Below, piece by piece: positions 35,046 through 46,023 of a stretch of 64,000 bases of DNA. Location of the stretch: contig NC_045149.1 of NCBI RefSeq assembly GCF_008831285.2, positions 7,776,417 through 7,840,416 on the forward strand. Reading direction: 5' to 3'. The translations under genes and the position numbers were made by a program. Position 1 is the first letter of the stretch. Each line of letters opens with the position of its first letter. Source of the stretch: Nymphaea colorata (lineage: Eukaryota; Streptophyta; Magnoliopsida; Nymphaeales; Nymphaeaceae). Under the pieces are notes generated by a model, which ran no database searches, was not told the origin of the DNA, and saw only the letters and a program-made list of their open reading frames with translations.

Positions 35046-37059
35046 AGATATCTTTTTGGAGTAAAATTTGCCCCTGCAAGGGCAATGTGATACTGTCGGT
35101 TATAATCCCTACAGAGCCCGTTCCTCTTTTCTTCTGCCGTAGTTAAGAGTTCCCAGCACCTGGAAAAAAGAAAAAAAGAAAAAAAGGCAAACCATATTTT
35201 GGTCACTGATCCCTTTCCCATCCTTTGCCATACCAATGCAATTTATTAACTTGTACTCTTTTTTTTTTTTCAGTGAGTGGTTCATTTCCACCACCTTGAC
35301 GAGAGGCAATTGCCTCTCCCCTGTGCCCATCACCTTCAGGGTTCATAGAGCTGGGTTATTTACCTGTACTTGTTTGGATTACTTTTAGCAGGTAATTTGC
35401 CATGAGCCTTACTCTGTCAGGTAAACACAATTTTAAACAATTCTACCATGTGGGTTACGTGTAAGGGTAGCGAAATATGTCCTTACGTGTGAAATTCAAC
35501 TAAATATTTTTCTTACTGTGGTTAAATGTGATTGTTCCGATCAATATATTGCTCTTCAAAGCATATCCAGTTGTTAACTTACAACCTTACCTGTCCCAAA
35601 GATTATACGTGACCTTATCTTGTTCATCAAGAAAGCATTTGGGACTGCCTTGAGTGCAAAATGTTCTCAAAATTCTTTGTGGACAGCAGAGCAATTTTGA
35701 TAACTCTCTCAGTTTTGGTAAGCAGACCCATATTAAGAAAATAGATCAACGCGTTGACACACGATCCTATCAAAGATATTTTATCTATTCGATGTTGTAA
35801 GTGAAACTTAATCGATTGGTTCAAGTAAGCCGCATAATCCATCCTCTTAAGTTACTTGGAGCCCTAATGAAACCCATGCAAGAGATGTCATGTCCTTGCT
35901 CCCACCGACAGATAAAATTTAAATAATACTCGTATGTTTTGCCACGAAACGGTGATTGATATGTTGTCTATACAAAGCTCTATAACATATTACCGACACT
36001 TTTCTGCAGTACTCTTCTCACCCTGTTGTAAAATGGACTTTGCAACCCATTGTTAGTGAGCAGGAGAATTATTTAATCCTACTACTTAAGAGAAGAGTCA
36101 AAGTCCCCACTCTTTTCTCCATCACCAATGTTCCAAGCTTGCTTTTAATGTCTATAATACCGTCTCTGCTATTCATCAACTTATATATTGGTGTCTTCTT
36201 TTCATAGAAGAGAAATTTAATGTCTTGAGAATTTGAAAAGGGACGTAGATATTTAAAAAATTGAGTTGAATGCGGCTGTTGGTACGAGAGCTAGCTAAGT
36301 AACCGCAACCATCAGTCATGAATTCATGGTATGATTAAAAGTGGGCATTGGTTCAGTTCACTTATTTTCAAGAGATAGGGCACATGGATACAATTAATAA
36401 AAAGCTAAAGGAAGGAAGTCCAGTACGATTCCTTTCTTCTGATCACATATTTTCATGACAGTCATCTACGATCTGTCTTCCCTTCATGGAAAAGTCCTTT
36501 TCACAATTAAAACAATTCTAATGCACTTGACGGAGGTGTCAAGGTAAGTGGCAGGTTCTTCTAGCAAATAAAACTGGTGGCAAGTAGCCACCGCCTTCAT
36601 GACTGCTTAGGAATTTGGTTGGTCCTGCCTTACATTCTTTAACTTGAATTCTTTAACTTGAGTATCATGCATATCATCGTTTTCAGTCCAAATAAACAAT
36701 ACACAAGAGAACGATGCACGGCACCTAAAAGAATCAAAACAACAAGCTGACCCTCAGTATTGGACTCGGATCCATTATTGTGTAGACAATCATCCTCAGT
36801 GTTCAAGTAGGTCTTTCTGCAATACCGCTTGACACGGCTGTTTGTGTCACAACTAATTTATTTCTTGTTGAGTGAAAGGGAGAACTCAGTTCCAACAATG
36901 GCTTGATCCTGTTGTTTATTTTAGCTAGTATTCTATTGGCTAGTAAATTCCTCAACCAAAAATTTCTAGCTCCCCCTCTACTAGCTGATAGAGGCACTAA
37001 GGGAAGACAATACTTTTAGTCTTCCTACTCCTAACTAATAAAGGTACCAAAGAAAATTT

Positions 37060-37540
37060 CTGGCTTCGCCCCTATAAGCTTTTAGTCTTCAATCTTGTGC
37101 TCTTCCTACCGGCCAGTTTTGCACCCGCCGGAAAACCATCTTCCAGCTCTTCCTGTTATTTGCAATTCCGGACTTAAAACCGTCTTACAATGATTCGGAC
37201 TTGCCATTTTTCTTGGTCAATGCTTTCTCTAACTTAACTAAGTTCTCCTCATCGTCGATCATGTATTACTCTTTATGAAATCAAATTCTTTGTCCTCTTC
37301 GTCGACCTTCTCATTGGAAAGTCTGCCTCTCCTTTTCTGCCTCTTCGAGCAATTTCCTTCGCCATCTAATCGGAGCTAACCGTCATCCTTGTCACCGACA
37401 CCATCAGCATGACTCCAGTTCTCATCGTCTTCATGCTCATTCTCAATGTAATCATTTTCATATGAATCATCCGATAAATCGAGTCTCCGCCTCTTTCTCC
37501 CCTTCATCCCTTTTCTCTCCAAGTTATTTTCATTTATAGT
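37060..37540 (-). pseudogene. degraded acidic/basic nuclear-protein-like coding fragment
   Basis: On the minus strand from about 37,540 a frame reads KGMKGRKRRRLDLSDDSYEN, then DYIENEHEDDENWSHADG. A stop follows, then LRLDGEGNCSKRQKRRGRLS and NEKVDEEDKEFDFIK, and in a shifted frame IDDEENLVKLEKALTKKNGK. Bipartite basic clusters next to acidic stretches look like a nuclear protein. The coherent composition over about 450 bases suggests a once-coding sequence. Stops and a frame change break it. I cannot name the parent family, and no intact homolog is in the window. Confidence 0.35.
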
Positions 37541-38036
37541 TAAGGCGGTAGTAGTAAATTCTCATCTACATTAATGTTTTTCATTCATTTGTATCTCTCA
37601 AGGAAGCAGGTTATATGTTATGGCCCCTAACAAGGGACAATGTTGTATGAGCTGAAGTAAAACTTGAAAAAAGAAAATCCCCATAAAAATATGAAAGTAC
37701 CTATATATCTTAAAAAGTGGAAATCTACCTTCCTATGTTAGCAACTAAATGGAATCCACATTCTAAAACAGCTCTTTGAGAATACCTTGTTATCACTTAT
37801 CGTTTAAGTAGTCATATATCATTTGCGTAAGAGTTGAGTGGCATTTTATAATATTTTTGTCTTTCAAAAATATAGGTAGCTAGAAACAAAGACGCCAGTC
37901 ATTCCGACTGGAAGTTGGCCCTTGTGTCACGCTGCAGTTCATTTATTAATGCTTTTAGCCTGTATTCATTTAAAAATGTTATTTATCTTCATTTTTTTGA
38001 AAATTTTCCATTTAAGTTTCCGCCTTGAGTGCCTTT

Positions 38037-38067
<31 letters not shown>

Positions 38068-38425
38068 GTTGAACAACCACGCCGTACAACGGTACAAGCC
38101 ATCTCTCTCTCTAAGATTGCTTAAAGTAGCTAAGTAGAAGAATGGGAGGCTAGTTTTTAATGTTCTTGGCTTTATGTTCATGTCACCTTGCTTCCTTCTA
38201 GATATTTTCCTATGAGAAGCCAGTTGCTGAGAGCGTCAACCTTGAGTGCGGTAGAAAACCCAGTTTTCCCTTCTTTGCGACGCTGAGGTGGTTGATTCCA
38301 TCATCAATGGCTGCCATGAGCAAAGCAAGCTGTCAATGTGTAAAATCACTGAATCTGCCTTATATATTTAGCCAAGAAGACACCATACTTCATCCCTGTT
38401 TGACCAAGATATATACTAGTTAAAA

Positions 38426-38622
38426 GCAGAGCCGGAGCCAAAAAAAATTTTATGAGAAGGGTTGAACTAAAGTTTCTAAATTTTGACTAGGACCCAGATA
38501 TCATTTTTCAAAATTTTTATATAGAATAAGTAATTTTTTCTAAAATTTAGATATAAATTAAAAAAAAAACTTTTTTGAGGTAGAGACAAGGCCCAAGCGG
38601 GCCTTACCTTGGCTCTGTCCCT
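38426..38622. mobile_element. hAT-like MITE, copy 3
   Basis: This 197-bp element begins GCAGAGCCGGAGCCA and ends TTGGCTCTGTCCCT. The flanks AGTTAAAA (38,418-38,425) and AGCTAAAA (38,623-38,630) agree at 7/8, as expected for an old hAT target duplication. The interior is AT-rich and non-coding. Confidence 0.7.
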
Positions 38623-38671
38623 AGCTAAAAAGAATCACAATTTGGATGAGCACGAAGAATATTTCATTCCA

Positions 38672-38981
38672 TCGTTAGTTTGAAAACCGAAACCCTCACC
38701 CTTATTTCTCAGGGTAGTTGGATTGTTTTAGAAGTTTTTGGGTGACGTCTCTACGATGCTTTAACTTGCATATTAGTACCTTTTTTTTGCTACATAGACA
38801 GCTGACACCCAAAAAAATAAAGACGATCGTTAGTTTGAAAACCGAAACCCTCACCCTTATTTCTCAGGGTAGTTGGATTGTTTTAGAAGTTTTTGGGTGA
38901 CGTCTCTACGATGCTTTAACTTGCATATTAGTACCTTTTTTTTGCTACATAGACAGCTGACACCCAAAAAAATAAAGACGA
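38672..38981. repeat. 155-bp tandem duplication, copies identical by eye
   Basis: The unit starting CGTTAGTTTGAAAACC at 38,673 is repeated without visible change from 38,828. Both copies end at ACACCCAAAAAAATAAAGACGA. The lack of divergence implies a recent event or an assembly artefact. Short frames across it are not genes. Confidence 0.9.
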
Positions 38982-40300
38982 AAATTGGCAGCCTACCAAC
39001 CCCACCCTGTCCATTGAACCAACTCCTTAAGTGATTCCATAGAATCATAGTAATCTCACCTCAAAAAATTACTGTGCTCCACAATATTAACATTGTGGAG
39101 TCTTTGTCAATGTGGAAGGAAAGCAGCTCTATTCAAATCCAAATCGATTTGATTCGGTTGACATTGAATTTGAGGTGCCCCATGTCATATACTTTTCGTT
39201 TTTATTATGCCTAAATAATTTTAAGGTTTACCATTTTCATACTTTTCATCTTATTCTTTTAAACAAATCACCCACTATTGCTTTTTTCCTTTTTCTGATT
39301 AAAGCAGATTGGATCCATTCATGGTATCGATCAATCACCGGATCAGCATCCTGGCTGGTTCGATTCGGTTTATAATTTTAATTACATTGGTCTGTATGAT
39401 ATGGAGACTCTCTCTTTCTTATAAAAAAATGACAACAAGAGTTTTGGACATAAATAAATTAAAAAAAAAACTTTTTAATTACTACCATCTTTCAAGATTG
39501 AGGCCGAGATCAATTATATAAATGAATGTCTTTTTCTTTTGTGGTTGATGCTTCTTAATGATATGATTTTGATAGCCTCTAATTTGGGTTCTAGACTACC
39601 AGAATCTCAGGTAACTGAGATCACAGGGCCCATTTATTTCACAGGCTTTACTTTGGTGTTAAAATTCTACGTTCACGACAATCAGGCCCTTGGCTACACC
39701 ATAAAGATATATAGATGGTATGGAATTTTGCATCCATTACAGCCGAATACATTGAGAGTTAGGTTGTAATCCATTTCAATGCAGAGAAAATTAGCGACGA
39801 AATTTGCGTACTAGAGACAACAATTTGCGTCAGAATCACATTAAATTCAAACAAACAAGAAAGGCATGAATCTCACACTACAACTGTGTGGCTTTCAGTT
39901 TTTTATTTTTTCTAACTAATCTTTTCCATGACTTAAATCAGATATTCCCTTACGAAAAGAAAAAATAGCAACGCTAATACACTATGTAGGGGATACAAAT
40001 CTGCGGGGATGCCTGACGTTGCTGAATGACTAAAAATGTAAAAGGGTAAAACCACCGTAAATTGTTGCTTAAAGTACTATGAACATTGTTGGCTCATAAA
40101 CCGTCGCTAATACTCTTATGACAAATTTTTTTAGTAATGGATTTTTAATTTTTAACCATCTAACAACATGGACAGACTTAACTCCTCATATATATATGGT
40201 TTTCTAAGTTTCAATCTCGCCCGGAGATTGAGTGCAGGCTATCCCTAGGACAACTTAAATCAGATTTTTGGAGGCAAGTCAGTTTTTGCCTCTATAACAG
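38982..40300. other. intergenic, no gene recognised
   Basis: AT-rich sequence with only short, unsupported open frames. Confidence 0.5.
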
Positions 40301-40309
40301 TACTTTTGA

Positions 40310-40521
40310 AGTGTTTGGATGACACCAAAACCAGGTTTTTTCAACAATCAAACGGGATCGAATAGCCTCCCACGCCATTGACAAAAAAAAAAAAGGGAAG
40401 ACTTTTAAGTGTGTCATCCAAACACACATAAACCAATTTTAAAAATGATCACGAGACCACTTTTTCACAAGACCAAGTTTTCCAAAAGAGGTTTTTATGA
40501 GTGTGTCATCCAAATGCTCCC
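40310..40521. mobile_element. foldback / Tourist-like MITE candidate
   Basis: AGTGTTTGGATGACACC at the left is mirrored by GTGTGTCATCCAAACAC at about 40,411-40,427 and by GTGTGTCATCCAAATGCTCC at 40,501-40,520. The core TTTGGATGACAC inverted repeat and terminal GGGAGCATTTGG style resemble small plant MITEs. Which inner or outer copy is the true end is unclear, and no target duplication was fixed. Confidence 0.45.
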
Positions 40522-40589
40522 TTATGATTTTTACTAAGAACGACCTTTTTAAGGTTGCTAAGGTCAACTTTCAGTTAAGTCTCGTCATC

Positions 40590-40829
40590 GGAACGGGACT
40601 TGGGCTGGGGTTTGGGTACTAAAATTAGGCACCGGGGTGGCTCAGTATGATTTGATTCGACCTGAAAAGGTATTTTTAATATTATTTTTATTGATATATT
40701 TATATATATATATATATATATTTACGATTAATTATATTTATATATTATTTTATACCAAAAAATATATTTTTTAATTTTAACAAAGCAGGGCCAAGCTCGA
40801 GCTTGGGTTTTGGATGTCAGGCCGGAACT
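40590..40829 (+). repeat. AT-cored interspersed repeat, copy B
   Basis: The same plan as copy A: GC-rich edges (GGCACCGGGGTGGCTC; GGGCCAAGCTCGAGCTTGGG) around an A/T core with a (TA)n stretch and TTAATTATATTTATATATTA. A 104-bp tandem array grows directly out of its right edge. Confidence 0.65.
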
Positions 40830-41135
40830 GACTCCAGCTCGGCCCGAGCCCTACTCCTGATCGGGCCGATCTTGGTCTTAATTATATCAATATTCCTACT
40901 ACCTCTCTCGATAGCCGATCTTAGGCCGGAAGTGACTACAGCTTGGCCCGAGCCCTACTCCTGATCGGGCCGATCTTGGTCTTAATTATATCAATATTCC
41001 TACTACCTCTCTCGATAGCCGATCTTAGGCCGGAACTGACTACAGCTCGGCCCGAGCCCTACTCCTTATCGGGCCGATCTTGGTCTTAATTATATCAATA
41101 TTCCTACTACCTCTCTCGATAACCGATCTTGGTCC
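40823..41135 (+). repeat. 104-bp tandem repeat, three copies
   Basis: GACT(A/C)CAGCT(C/T)GGCCCGAG begins at 40,830, 40,934 and 41,038, exactly 104 bases apart. Each unit also carries CGGGCCGATCTTGGTCTTAA and CTACTACCTCTCTCGATA. The copies differ by only a few bases. The first half of the unit derives from the right edge of the AT-cored repeat. Confidence 0.9.
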
Positions 41136-42062
41136 GGCTCAAGAGAACTTTGTATTTTTAATTTGTTATCTTTTGATAGAAATACAACCTTGGAAATTGT
41201 TTGCAAGCTTGTTTGGGGAACTGGTTGTAAGTTTGCTTACTTTCTAACACTCTATGGGTGTGAACTAAAATGACTTTAGAATCGCATTTTTTTACCGGTT
41301 TATTGGTTTCCTAAAATATTTTAATGGAAAAACAAAAGCCGGTTATATGTATGGGCATGTGCACCTTACATAATATCGACCATAGCACCATGCATATATA
41401 AAAAGGACTTGATAACTGTGTGTCATATTGATTATCTAGAAAAAGATGAGGGTTCAAAAACTGGAGTACCCTACTAAGAAGAGTACTTTTAGACCAATAA
41501 TGTTTCAAAATCAACCCCAATCGATCAATTTGAAGCTAATTGATGGCAATTAATTTGATTTTGCAGCCAGTTCAACAGTGCCGTGTGCCAACAATTTCTT
41601 TTTAGAATTACTTTTTAAAAATATTTTCTTATTTTTTGTATACATGTTTTCAACTTTTTCTCAATATATTTATATATTTATGAAAGCTAGAAGGCAGCTT
41701 TAGTTTGTCCAAGACAAAAAAATTACTACCAACATCGGAATTGGACTCTTGGATTAGTTTCAGGCTTTGGCTGAGATGAAAAAATCTGTGCGTCCAACTG
41801 CTAATGGACTAAGGGGATAACAAGTTTGAATATTTCCATGCATTAGTCAACAACAATCCAGCATAGAATTACTAATAACCTCATAAACGATCAAGGACAA
41901 GAACTTAATAAAGAGCAAAATCTAGGATATTCAATGGAAAGAAATTATAAATTACCATTGCTATAGATAATTTGCAAGACTTATTTAGCCAATTATATTC
42001 ATTTATGAAAAAACATCATTTTGTTATATCTCCCATGCAAAGCCAATTGAAGAAAGTACTCT
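41136..42062. other. intergenic, no gene recognised
   Basis: AT-rich DNA without a supported feature. Confidence 0.5.
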
Positions 42063-42613
42063 CACTACAAAAATCCTAGGTATTACCAATGGCCATAAAA
42101 TGTTGGTGAAACAAAGACGTGCATCCGTAATGGTTTTACTGACATGGTATCGATGGTGAAGAGTGTGTCGGTAAAAATCATCATCGACACACTTGATGCC
42201 CGTCGGTGTAGGATATCACTGGCGTGGTCTATATGTAGGTAAATATTGACTATTACCGATGTCCGACTGCGTCGATAATAATCAATTGTTTTCGACATCT
42301 TAATGACCGTCGGTAAAAACTATACCGATAATTGACCTGGATGTCTGCAAACTTTTTTACCAACAAATACACTTGGACGTCGGGAAAACTTTAACCGACA
42401 TCCGCTGAAAGTTGCTATTACTCTTTATCGACACAAATTTACACGTCACTGAAAGTCTTTTAATTTTATTTTCCCTTATTCGAATATGAGATAATTTTTC
42501 TGAAAATTGAAAATACATATGCAACATACCTGCTTACATTTTCCATCTATCAAGCAAAAAGATTACATGTTATGAACCATATAAAAAATGTTCGAACTTA
42601 ATTTTTTGTAGTG
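42063..42613. mobile_element. non-autonomous CACTA (En/Spm-like) element
   Basis: The element starts CACTACAAAAATCC and ends ATTTTTTGTAGTG, giving the CACTACAAAAA inverted terminus diagnostic of the CACTA superfamily. Variants of (A/G)CCG(T/A)CGGTAAAA and its complement recur inside at about 42,165, 42,210, 42,306 and 42,395. They are typical subterminal repeats that bind the transposase. At 551 bp it has no transposase. The adjoining 3-mers (TCT left, CAT right) do not match, so a target duplication is not preserved. Confidence 0.75.
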
Positions 42614-45400
42614 CATGCTGGATTTAAGGCTTAGAGATCCAACTCTATGAAGAAATTGTGATGTCAATATGGGTCATGGTTAATATAATGAGACAGATTC
42701 TCCAAGAATCATCTCCAAAATTTGAAGGACCTTAAGCTTATCCTTTGACACAGTGGACTTCAAGAAGTCAAGTTCCCTCTTCCAAACTGACCTTTCTAAG
42801 GCTTATGAAAGTGTTAACTAGAACAGTAGAACTTCCCTAAAAGCTCGCCTTGTATGATTTTCTTTTCCTAGCAAATAAATCTTTTCTTGTGATGCATGAA
42901 CACTCCAACTCTTGATGCTGCGAATAGGGTTTTGATACTCTAAAGGCTCTGCAATTAATCAAGTGGAAGTAGAAGAAGAGAATTAAGTAATGGAAAAGGA
43001 AGTTGAATTTAAAAAAATAATAATAATAAAGGGGAAACACAAAGAGAAGGTAAACAATTAAAGCAATGGTAAAAAATTTCCGACATCTCAAAACAAGATT
43101 AACATATCATCCATTTATCTGCCTAAACTATTAATATTTTAAGCCAAACAATCAACTTAAATGAAAATAACAGATTTCAAATGGGACACCATTCTTAAAG
43201 TATATGAATTTAATAATTTAATTCATTGTCCAAGTATTTTACTGATTGAAAAGAAGAACATTCCGATTCAAATGGATTCAAGGGAACTCAAAAATGCATC
43301 ATATATGTACTGTTAGTGCGGTTATCTAAGAGACTTGTCAAGGAGATTTTTTCATCATAAACTTATTTTGTGTTGATGAAGCAGATATACATGCAAAAAA
43401 GCTCACGTTCATGGAGAGACCAACCTTGCTGGAGAAATGATGGGTTATTCTGTTTCTTAGGGATAAAAAGAAGCGCAGCAAACAAGGTTGAGCATGTGAG
43501 GAAGCTTATATTGTAAGAAAAAATTGTGGAAACTATCAAAAGCTCTCGAGCATGAGAAATAATGGGAGCCCCATGTCTTAATCTCACGCCTGCCAAAGGG
43601 CATAGCTTAGTTGGTTGTCCTAAATGTCATGCTAATAATGCATCCTTAGTTTGATTCCCGTGGGTGTTATTTTTCCATACTGCAAATGATGACATGCACG
43701 ATACTTGAGTTGAAGAGTGTACCGTCCTATTGAAAGTTAAAAGACAACGTTGATATAAAAAATGCATCTATTCATAATTCAGCACTAAGTCCTCTAAGTT
43801 CTACAAGTGATCCAAGAGCCATGAGAGAGAAGAAGGCACCATTGGAGTACCACCTACAACAATGAGGAACACCATTTTCAAAACAAGCAGCAGTGCAGAG
43901 ATTCAAAACTTCTTTTAGGAGCCCACATGCTGCTCACGCCATCCATGTACCTACCACATATATATTAATTTTTATCATAAGACCTCTTAAGTAATAATAG
44001 ATCGAAAGCAAGATGGGTTTTCACCCATTCAATGGATGATCCATAATAGAAGAAGAGAAAAGTCAATCACCTATTCATCTACAACCTAACAGCTGTTTAA
44101 TTTGTATATAATTGCCTCTTTATTTATAGAGAAAAAAAAAATAGTTCTCTAATACTTGCACTCAACTATATGGGTACCTTGGCAGATTCAGCACTTTTAG
44201 AATGAACAAGGAAATGGGGAGCAGTTGAAAGGTTCATTTGGCATGTGAGTTAAGAAATGCCATTATTTCAAAGGTAGGGTATGCCACTCAAGTTGTATAT
44301 TAGAAGCTTGTATATCAAGAGTGAAAGAATTTGGTCGTCTAGTATTTCTGATCTTGTTGCTAAGGAACAAGGCTGTATTGGAAGGCTTGGAAAGCTCCTT
44401 CAAGAAGATGCTTCGATTTATTGTCCATACCCAATTCTCAACCAGACTAGGAAACACCATCAACACCTTTGGGTCTTGGAAGAGAGAGAATTGCAGATGA
44501 AACATGCATGGTTATTGAATCTTTGAATAAAAACATTATTTTGGCTACCATTGATGCTAAGAGGGCAAGAGAAGAATCCAATTTGTGAATGTTAATATCT
44601 TGAGTGAATATATATATATATATATTAGCTAGAGCCTAGACTTGCTTCCACAAGTACTGTTTTTATGCATAAAGGCCAACCTCAAGCTTTTCTTTACGGT
44701 TAATATGTTAAAACGTACAATATTTGTTCTGAATAAAATGCAGGCTTCTGCTTCTCCTAACTCATTCACAGTCAATAAAAATGGTACTTTTGTCATTTAG
44801 TTCTAACTTGTTTGAGAATGCTAGCACACAGTAAAATTAGGCTCTCGAACACTTGTTGAAGGAAAATGAATTACGTACTACTCATTTTGCAATGTGATAA
44901 AGTCATCACTGTAATGAAGATTTTTCCTCAAAAGAACAAAGGCGGCAGTTTACATTTGGAAGGGAGCTTCTCCTCAGAACTTATATTTGAGAACTCTTGT
45001 AGTTCTAGACAACTCAACTGAACTGCCCTTTTGAATTTCAAGATTTGAAATCATTCGAACTAAATATTGCTTTATGAATTGACAGAAATAGACTCACCAA
45101 TCACTCATTCGCTACGTAAATGAGATTTCATAATATATGAATTTGGTGCTTCGAGAAACATAAAGAAATATATCATTCAAGATCAACCCTTGTCAAATTT
45201 TGGTCCGTAAGAAGGGCACTTTTACCATTTTTTGAATAAACACCATTCAAGATTAATTCATGTATAATAAAGTCCGTAGATTCCATTTACTCGATTATAT
45301 TTGGTTAGAATATTGCGATTTAAGGGACAAGTTCACGTAACCTTGCACTGGATCCCAACCAAACCTTATTTTTCAATGTCTGCAATAACCAGGCGCGGGT
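42614..45400. other. intergenic, no gene recognised
   Basis: AT-rich DNA with a SINE-like tRNA-related patch at 43.6 kb and an (AT)n run near 44,611-44,625. The short frames around 43.4-44.5 kb have no family features. Confidence 0.5.
43597..43690 (+). mobile_element. tRNA-related SINE head (candidate)
   Basis: TAGCTTAGTTGG (43,603-43,614) fits the Pol III box A consensus TRGYNNARNNGG exactly. AGTTTGATTCC (43,648-43,658) matches 9 of 11 positions of box B, at normal tRNA spacing. The sequence does not fold as a complete tRNA by eye, so a SINE or tRNA pseudogene is more likely than a tRNA gene. The 3' end and target duplication were not found. Confidence 0.4.
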
Positions 45401-46023
45401 CCCATGACGTACTCTCGGCGTTAAAAGTTTAAATTTCAAGAAACTCGCACCTCCCCAACTCGGGTGATCATTCTCTCTTCCTCCTCCTCTCCTTTTTGTC
45501 TCGGTTTTTGCTTCCTCTCGCTCTTCCTCCTCTCCTGAATGGCGAGGTGATGACCTCGTGAATCAAGAGAAGGTGGGGAGCAAAATTTGTAGACGACTTC
45601 GATTTGTTCTGTAACAGATAGATCATTTTTTCTGTTTCTGTCTTCCATTTCTTTTTGTTTTTGTGATTCTATCTCTTTTGGGAAAAGTCCTTTGTTTGGT
45701 TCCTTTGTTTCTTTTGTCGTCCCATCGATCCCACCGTGGTTCTGCTGCAGCTCTTCTCTTATCTATGCTTGTTTTGGGGTCGAACAGTTGGGTGCCAGTC
45801 TAGGGCTTCCTCATCATTCTGCAAAAACATTGAGGTTTTCCTTCTTTTGGGTCTTTTCTGTTATTAGGGCTGGTTCTAGGGATGCCGAGTTGGTTGGTGG
45901 TCGACTAGTTTCATGATTTAATCTATCTTACTTCTTGTTGGAATAATTTTGTGGGGGGAGATAAATCCCGTCGTTACGATGGACTGAAAGTGAAGAGGCC
46001 TGTTTTCTCGGTAGAGCGGAAAA

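Larger units (their letters stand above)
34439..38417. other. intergenic, no intact gene
   Basis: ALKBH8 3' region and AT-rich DNA. It holds the second copy of the dispersed repeat (34,830-35,045). An acidic pseudogene-like stretch lies on the minus strand at 37.0-37.5 kb (separate entry), and a (CT)n run at 38,038-38,058. Nothing else is recognised. Confidence 0.5.
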
